Positions 49,285 to 54,236 of a stretch of 54,236 nucleotides of DNA are shown here, piece after piece. Within the stretch, counting starts at the first letter, position 1, and each line of letters starts with the position of its first letter. A program made the position numbers and the translations under genes. Where the stretch lies: positions 1 to 54,236 of the forward strand of contig JAPORY010000097.1 of assembly GCA_026709985.1 (NCBI GenBank). Direction: 5' to 3'. This DNA comes from Aestuariivita sp. (GTDB lineage Bacteria > Pseudomonadota > Alphaproteobacteria > Rhodobacterales > Rhodobacteraceae). Under the pieces are notes generated by a model. It did not search any database. It had not been told where the DNA came from and saw only the letters and a list, made by a program, of their open reading frames with translations.

Positions 49285-50597
49285 TGGAGTGGTTCGAGGC
49301 TCTTGCGCTGCTTATCGGCAGCATTATGTTCCTTATGGCACTCGGTATGCCGGTGGCACTGGCATTTCTTGCAGCCAATATTCTGGGTGCGTGGGTGTTC
49401 ATGGGCGGTGAGCAAGGTGTCGTCGCGCTATTAAACAACGGTTGGGGTGCGCTGACGAAATTCGCGCTGGTACCAATTCCCCTCTTTCTACTGATGGGAG
49501 AGATTTTCTTTCATACTGGCCTTGGCGGACGCATGTTTTCCGCCATTGATCAGCTTTTGGGGCGTCTTCCGGGCCGCTTAAGCTACGTGACGGTCCTCGG
49601 TGGGACGGGCTTCTCAACCTTGTCCGGATCATCCATGGGCTCGACGGCACTTCTTGGGTCTCTGATGGTGCCTGAAATGACCCGTCGGGGATACAAAAAG
49701 CATATGTCTATTGGACCGATCCTCGGGACTGGAGGATTGGCCATTATCATTCCGCCGTCAGCATTGGCGGTCCTTTTGGCGACCTTGGCCCAGATTGATG
49801 TTGGCGCTTTGCTCATCGCTGGAGTCATTCCTGGATTGGTTTTGGCCGCTTTCTATATCGCAACGATCTTCCTACAGACACGGTTGGACCCCGCATCCGC
49901 ACCTCCCTACGCGGTTGAAGAAAACTCCTTAACCAAAAAAATCCAGTTGCTTCTTTCCGACGTGATCCCAATGATCGGATTGATGGTGGTGATCGTTGCC
50001 ATGATGATCAACGGTATCGTCACCCCATCCGAAGCCGCAGCGTTCGGAGCGCTTGGCATTTTGCTCCTCGCTGTTTTTTATCGTTGTCTAACTTGGCGGG
50101 CGATCAAGGCATCTATCAGGGGAGCCTTGCGGGTCACTCTGATGGCTTATTTGATCGTATTTGGCTCGGCGACTTTCAGCCAACTCCTTGCCTTTTCTGG
50201 TGCCTCAAGAGGATTAATTCATTGGGCCACCAGTTTTGATCTCGACCCAACCTATATGCTGATCGTGATGTTTTGCGTATTGTTGATTCTGGGCATGTTT
50301 ATGGAACAGATTTCCATGATGCTATTAACAGTACCAATATTCTTCCCGTTAGCATTGAGCCTCGGCTTCGATCCCATTTGGTTTGGATTGATCATGCTGC
50401 TTGCGCTCGAAATTAGCTTTACAACGCCGCCCTTTGGGCTTCTTCTTTTTGTCATGAAGGGGGTCGCGCCATCAGAAACGACGATGCGAGACATATATGT
50501 TTCCGCAATCCCGTTCATCTTGTGCTCGCTGCTGTTGGTTGCGCTTCTGATACTCTACCCACCGCTTGCACTTTGGTTGCCTAGTTTGGGGCGATGA
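49284..50597 (+). CDS. dctM: TRAP transporter large permease subunit
   Basis: A 437-aa DctM-type Na+-coupled permease with about 11-13 membrane segments. Family motifs include FALVPIPLFLLMGEIFFHTG, SGSSMGSTALLGSLMVPEM, GGLAIIIPPSALAVLLA and the C-terminal EISFTTPPFGLLLFVMKGVA. The start is GTG 49284 overlapping dctQ. It is complete. The 3' half, from base 49935 to 12 bases past the stop, is repeated exactly at 52694-53368. Confidence 0.93.
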   Translation: MEWFEALALLIGSIMFLMALGMPVALAFLAANILGAWVFMGGEQGVVALLNNGWGALTKFALVPIPLFLLMGEIFFHTGLGGRMFSAIDQLLGRLPGRLSYVTVLGGTGFSTLSGSSMGSTALLGSLMVPEMTRRGYKKHMSIGPILGTGGLAIIIPPSALAVLLATLAQIDVGALLIAGVIPGLVLAAFYIATIFLQTRLDPASAPPYAVEENSLTKKIQLLLSDVIPMIGLMVVIVAMMINGIVTPSEAAAFGALGILLLAVFYRCLTWRAIKASIRGALRVTLMAYLIVFGSATFSQLLAFSGASRGLIHWATSFDLDPTYMLIVMFCVLLILGMFMEQISMMLLTVPIFFPLALSLGFDPIWFGLIMLLALEISFTTPPFGLLLFVMKGVAPSETTMRDIYVSAIPFILCSLLLVALLILYPPLALWLPSLGR

Positions 50598-50609
50598 CAA
50601 GATCTCGTA
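49935..50609 (+). repeat. Direct repeat copy 1 (3' half of dctM), 675 bp
   Basis: Identical over 675 bases to 52694-53368 (constant offset 2759). The match begins in an A7 run and ends 12 bases after the dctM stop codon. No internal difference was found in the lines compared, and both translations are identical. Confidence 0.93.
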
Positions 50610-51137
50610 ATTATGGAGTGTAACACCTTAAATTTATTCATACCAACATATTTGTTAAAGATCCTGGGCAACCTGAACAGATCTTCAGTCTTACTGAAGC
50701 GATTTTGACAGTCAAAAGAGGGGCTTGCAAAACTCTACTTGTCTTGGCATGGGTAATGCCTCACTCATGCAAGGCAAATTTGGTGAGGCAGAAGTACCTT
50801 ATGAGCGAGGAGCGAATCTGGAGGCAGATACACATTCCAATTCATGATCGGTTAACTTGAAATTGATACAAAATCTGATTGCTATATGTGGTCCAGAAGT
50901 GGTGAATGATCTTGTCGGGTCAAGTAGTCAGGTCTTTATCATAACTTCTCCAAATATTGATAAACCACTCCTATCTTATAGCCTTACTGGCAATACTGGT
51001 AACTGTGGCAATTGGGGTGGGGGTAAGGGTTACAGCGGACTTACTAATATTACTGTTATTCTTCACAATAAGAACCTTCAGTTTCCCATAGAATAAAGCA
51101 AATTTCGACATTTTGTAAGTCCCCGTAAGTCGATTAT
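50610..51137. other. Spacer without a firm gene
   Basis: About 530 bases between the first dctM copy and motif copy C. A 79-codon frame from TTG 50857 to 51096 (GNTGNCGNWGGGKGYSGLTN) has no ribosome site and no family; low confidence as a gene. 50695-50830 contains nothing recognisable. Confidence 0.3.
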
Positions 51138-51178
51138 CGGGTCGGTTCAGGAAAGGGGCAGAATCCTACGCCAAGGAA
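51138..51178 (-). repeat. Dispersed motif, copy C
   Basis: On the minus strand this ~41-mer aligns closely with 14741-14781 (+) and 53851-53894 (+): shared core TTCCTT..CGTA.GATTCTGC, then CC, TTTCCTGAACCGACCCG. Copies C and D are inverted and flank a ~2.7-kb block. Confidence 0.6.
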
Positions 51179-51408
51179 ATTTTACGATGACGTTTCACAC
51201 TCCGTTACCAGTGTCACGGTCAGCAAAAGCGCGACCGCAAAGATCGCCAGCGTCACACGACCCACACTTTATCACTTCATTCAAACAAGAGGATTGAACG
51301 CCAATCCTTAGAGTGTATTTTACACCATTCTCAGCGAAACCTTGCTAACCAAAATGTGGCATAGACACACACGGAAGGGGCGGCTTGGGTCGTCCCTTGT
51401 ATCTTTAC

Positions 51409-51762
51409 TTATGAGCTGTGGGTCTGAAATCCATTTTCCCGATCCAGATAAATGCGTAACGCATCGCTGACAACCGTGTTCAGGTTCGTGTTTCGACTTT
51501 TGGCCAACAGCGCCGCACGACGATGTAAGTCATGACCAGGATGAACATTAAAACTGCCCCTTAGAGGCGTTTCTGGCGTCCGGCCCTCTCCTTCACAAAG
51601 TTCAATGTAATCATCAACGGCGTCCCGAAACGCCACCTTCAGGCTCTTTGTGTCTGTCCCTTCGTAGGTTACAAGATCACGAATGAATTCAAGACGTCCA
51701 TGCAAAACGTCGTCGTCTTCGCTGTAGTCGATCACGCCCAGATATCCCTTATATTCAAGCAT
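51409..51762 (-). CDS. hicB: HicB-family antitoxin
   Basis: A 117-aa antitoxin. The N-terminal HicB fold (MLEYKGYLGVIDYSEDDDVL HGR, then FRDAVDDYIELCEGEGRTPE) binds toxin, and the C-terminal ribbon-helix-helix (HDLHRRAALLAKSRNTNLNT, VVSDALRIYL) binds the operator. It follows hicA by 28 bases on the same strand. Such proteins neutralise HicA and repress the operon. Confidence 0.88.
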   Translation of the reverse strand: MLEYKGYLGVIDYSEDDDVLHGRLEFIRDLVTYEGTDTKSLKVAFRDAVDDYIELCEGEGRTPETPLRGSFNVHPGHDLHRRAALLAKSRNTNLNTVVSDALRIYLDRENGFQTHSS

Positions 51763-51790
51763 TATACCTATCCATTTTGCTTTTACGTTG

Positions 51791-52048
51791 TTATTCCAAC
51801 AGCTTCTCCCGAGTCAGAATGTCCAATATTTCCTTCAAGACATACCTTTTGACAATATTCCCGGGGTGCGGCTTGTGCAGACTGATGGTTGGTGCCTGTT
51901 CGTGAACGAAGCGGAATCGTGACCCGCCTGTCTTTCCAGAAGACGCCCGTTTATACCCCAAACTTTCAAGTAACGTTGTCAACTCGTTCCAGGTAAAATC
52001 CCGGGGTCTTGTTCTAAACCGCTCAATCAGTTTTTTGCGCTGACTCAT
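51791..52048 (-). CDS. hicA: HicA-family mRNA interferase toxin
   Basis: An 85-aa toxin with a double-stranded-RNA-binding-like fold that cleaves mRNA and tmRNA. It reads MSQRKKLIERFRTRPRDFTW, LLESLGYKRASSGKTGGSRF and ISLHKPHPGNIVKRYVLKEI; the His of LHKPHPG is the likely catalytic one in this subgroup. ATG 52048 is chosen because AGGG lies five bases upstream and the family begins here; the frame extends 80 codons further without similarity. With hicB downstream the pair looks complete. Confidence 0.85.
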   Translation of the reverse strand: MSQRKKLIERFRTRPRDFTWNELTTLLESLGYKRASSGKTGGSRFRFVHEQAPTISLHKPHPGNIVKRYVLKEILDILTREKLLE

Positions 52049-52147
52049 TTTAACCCTAAATGATCCTTCCGCAAAATAGAGATTGAACAGGAAATTGCAA
52101 CCGCTTCCGTTCCCCGCGATTAAGGCGAATCCATCGCCTACGAGACG

Positions 52148-52474
52148 ATGATGGAGCTGATTGTCGCCGCCGCCTACGACTACGATACTTACACCATAGC
52201 GAAAGTCGTAGGCATGCCGCCATACACGATATGCTCGGAATGCGGCGCGGAGACCTGCGTTGAGACGGATGGAGTCAATATTTGCCACAGGTGCCTTGGA
52301 AGCGTTGCCGGCGAGTGCGGCAGGTGTAGCCAGCCTATCGGTGCAAATAACTATAATCAGGATTATCCTGACCTATGCGACTACTGCGGGTACGTGTACG
52401 ACAAGGCAATGCGGGAACGACAAGAGCGGCAAAACGACCGGTGCGATGGCCTCACATTTCAACCGATTGCTTAG
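52148..52474 (+). CDS. Small zinc-ribbon protein
   Basis: A 108-aa protein with several Cys pairs: CSECGAETC, CHRC, CGRC and CDYCG, enough for two zinc ribbons. The N-terminal ELIVAAAYDYDTYTIAKVVG is helical and the tail basic. The frame runs nine codons upstream (GESIAYET) to a TAA, so it could be the surviving C-terminal part of a longer gene; no good ribosome site is visible. Divergent from hicA. No family name offered. Confidence 0.45.
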   Translation: MMELIVAAAYDYDTYTIAKVVGMPPYTICSECGAETCVETDGVNICHRCLGSVAGECGRCSQPIGANNYNQDYPDLCDYCGYVYDKAMRERQERQNDRCDGLTFQPIA

Positions 52475-52693
52475 TAGCCCGCACCAGACGCAAAGACCAT
52501 CAATGAGGGACATGATGTTTATACCACTGCTTTTGATCAATCTAGACATCGTGCGGCGGCATCCTAGCGATAATCGCCTGATACAGACCATTTGCCGCCT
52601 TCAAACCGAACCACGCCGCAGGTCTAGAACCCCATCGAAGCATTCGTGGGATCAGAAAACAAAAACGGTGCTATAGTGTCAATAGGGCATCAG

Positions 52694-53368
52694 AAAAAAA
52701 TCCAGTTGCTTCTTTCCGACGTGATCCCAATGATCGGATTGATGGTGGTGATCGTTGCCATGATGATCAACGGTATCGTCACCCCATCCGAAGCCGCAGC
52801 GTTCGGAGCGCTTGGCATTTTGCTCCTCGCTGTTTTTTATCGTTGTCTAACTTGGCGGGCGATCAAGGCATCTATCAGGGGAGCCTTGCGGGTCACTCTG
52901 ATGGCTTATTTGATCGTATTTGGCTCGGCGACTTTCAGCCAACTCCTTGCCTTTTCTGGTGCCTCAAGAGGATTAATTCATTGGGCCACCAGTTTTGATC
53001 TCGACCCAACCTATATGCTGATCGTGATGTTTTGCGTATTGTTGATTCTGGGCATGTTTATGGAACAGATTTCCATGATGCTATTAACAGTACCAATATT
53101 CTTCCCGTTAGCATTGAGCCTCGGCTTCGATCCCATTTGGTTTGGATTGATCATGCTGCTTGCGCTCGAAATTAGCTTTACAACGCCGCCCTTTGGGCTT
53201 CTTCTTTTTGTCATGAAGGGGGTCGCGCCATCAGAAACGACGATGCGAGACATATATGTTTCCGCAATCCCGTTCATCTTGTGCTCGCTGCTGTTGGTTG
53301 CGCTTCTGATACTCTACCCACCGCTTGCACTTTGGTTGCCTAGTTTGGGGCGATGACAAGATCTCGTA
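52694..53368 (+). pseudogene. Duplicated 3' half of dctM (direct repeat copy 2)
   Basis: Exact copy of 49935-50609. It encodes the last ~220 residues of DctM (from KIQLLLSDVIPMIGL to the end). An open frame from 52646 adds 16 unrelated residues in front, but there is no DctM N-terminus, no ribosome site and half of the membrane segments are missing, so it cannot be a working permease. The perfect identity points to a very recent event or an assembly duplication. Confidence 0.9.
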
Positions 53369-53487
53369 GTAGTTTCCATTAAGTTTGGAACAATTAATCC
53401 CTCAGCACTTTGCGCGCACCCTTGCGCCGAACGGAATGGCGAGAGGTCAGCGGCTGGATTTAGTTATTTTGTCTCGTCCTGTTCGTC

Positions 53488-53859
53488 GTGGAACATCCGA
53501 ATAAAATTCGTTTCGACTGGGATGGATTATCGACTGAATTTCAAAAATCAGATCAGCTTCGGGCTCGTAAATATTTGGTCACGGGGTTTCAAGCCAGACT
53601 CGCGGATGTCCTAAGACCGTTCCCAATGGCCACCAACGGACTGGGATCCCGCATCAAGAGATCCCTCAAGGTCCGAGCGAATGAACTTCATGCGGTTGGT
53701 TCCGGAACGGGGCGGAATCGTACGCTAAGGTCTGTCAAAACGGATGCGCTACGTTCATTAAAGGAATTTGCACTTGGGAGAATTGTCCTAAGAATTACCG
53801 AGTGCGGGCATTTTTTCTCTGAGGATTATCCAGTTTATACCGCCGTGAAAATTCCTTAA
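53488..53859 (+). CDS. Hypothetical protein
   Basis: A 123-aa frame from GTG (MEHPNKIRFDWDGLSTEFQK ... LRSVKTDALRSLKEFALGRI), basic, without signal peptide, membrane segment or named motif. Its last codons overlap motif copy D. Neither ribosome site nor family supports it strongly; it could be a gene of the inserted block or a relict. Confidence 0.3.
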   Translation: MEHPNKIRFDWDGLSTEFQKSDQLRARKYLVTGFQARLADVLRPFPMATNGLGSRIKRSLKVRANELHAVGSGTGRNRTLRSVKTDALRSLKEFALGRIVLRITECGHFFSEDYPVYTAVKIP

Positions 53860-53894
53860 CGTACGATTCTGCCCCTTTTTCGGAACTGACCCCG
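53851..53894 (+). repeat. Dispersed motif, copy D
   Basis: ATTCCTTAACGTACGATTCT followed by GCCCC, TTTTTCGGAACTGACCCCG. It covers the 3' end of the hypothetical gene at 53488-53859 and lies about 50 bases before the IS630 remnant. It is inverted relative to copy C, and the similarity extends a few bases upstream (GTGAAAATTCC against GTAAAATTTCC). Confidence 0.6.
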
Positions 53895-53940
53895 AGTTGA
53901 GTGTACAAACTATACGATGACCCCTAGTATCCCAAAATCA

Positions 53941-54236
53941 TTACATTGCGGGGTACAATGATTTTAGTTTGAGGCGCGCCTTCTCGGTTGTGAAGCGCCA
54001 GTCAACGGATTTTGTCGCTTCGTTCCGCCGGTTCTGCCAAGCCGTCACCGCACGGACCATCGTCTCTCGGTCCGGGATCCGACGAGCAAGACATTGTTTC
54101 GTGAGGACATTGATTTCGATCTCGGCGATGTTCAACCAAGAGCCAGGTTTCGGCGTCTAGTGTACCTCAATTTGTCGGGCAATGCGAGCCGCCTCCGCCG
54201 GTTCATAGCGATCATACAAGACCGAGAGTTTGTGGG
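53941..54236 (-). pseudogene. IS630-family transposase, 3' end, amber-interrupted; runs off the window
   Basis: Leftward frame: HKLSVLYDRYEPAEAARIAR, QIEVH, TAG (54159-54157), then TPKPGSWLNIAEIEINVLTK, QCLARRIPDRETMVRAVTAW, QNRRNEATKSVDWRFTTEKA to the stop at 53943-53941. This is the C-terminal part of an IS630 DDE transposase; the stop sits where the family has Tyr (HYTPKHGSWL). The 5' part lies beyond the window. The IS end is expected near 53895-53935, where AAATCATT...AATGATTT (53936-53965) and TACTAGGGGTCATCG on the minus strand lie. Confidence 0.75.

Noticed and set aside
52646-53356. A second, shorter dctM gene
   Set aside because: It lacks the N-terminal half and a start signal and is an exact copy of the 3' part of the intact gene, so it is a duplicated fragment.

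Overview
The window looks like chromosome from an alphaproteobacterium close to Rhodobacterales. The evidence is a Rhodobacter-type CtaD (insert after the first helix), the run glyQ - DUF6446 gene - glyS - ppdK with the short-N-terminus PPDK - SleB-type hydrolase, a separate 44-aa aa3-oxidase subunit IV gene, and an amino-acid composition fitting moderate GC. Coding density is low for such a bacterium. Many spacers are 0.5-1 kb long, and at least six genes are broken by stops or frameshifts, so the genome appears to be losing genes.

1-5.36 kb is a decayed island next to a tRNA-Leu(GAG). It holds a partial secreted-protein gene whose frame is broken at a 14-base homopolymer, an AbiE toxin-antitoxin pair with an intact antitoxin and a broken toxin, a tyrosine integrase in pieces, and an intact three-gene operon of unknown function (one product ends in a fibronectin-III-like domain).

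5.4-36 kb is mostly housekeeping: lipB, a HIT hydrolase, ctaD, a GatB/YqeY protein, carA, a UbiH-family hydroxylase, ilvC, glmM, a SleB hydrolase, ppdK, glyS, glyQ, trkH, a Zur-like-site-preceded COG0523 GTPase, coxIV, an MBL hydrolase and a periplasmic solute-binding protein. Inserted in it at 14.7-16.6 kb is an orphan AAA+ ATPase gene preceded by a candidate structured RNA with its own terminator.

36.5-50.6 kb holds tsaC/sua5 and then two divergent, tightly packed transcription units. Leftward: tautomerase/SnoaL fusion, hyuB, hyuA, an isochorismatase-fold hydrolase lacking the catalytic Cys, an isocitrate-lyase-family lyase and an FAD oxidoreductase, mostly with 4-base overlaps. Rightward: a GntR/HutC regulator, LeuC-like and LeuD-like hydratase subunits, and a DctPQM TRAP transporter. 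I infer one catabolic module: uptake, ATP-dependent ring opening of a cyclic amide or imide, isomerisation, hydration of a substituted maleate-type acid, and carbon-carbon cleavage. It resembles the dimethylmaleate hydratase / dimethylmalate lyase end of nicotinate fermentation.

50.6-54.2 kb is a rearranged tail: a hicAB toxin-antitoxin pair, a zinc-ribbon protein, an exact 675-bp second copy of the 3' half of dctM, a hypothetical gene and the end of a broken IS630-type transposase. A ~41-44-bp motif occurs here twice, inverted, and a third time next to the candidate RNA at 14.74 kb.
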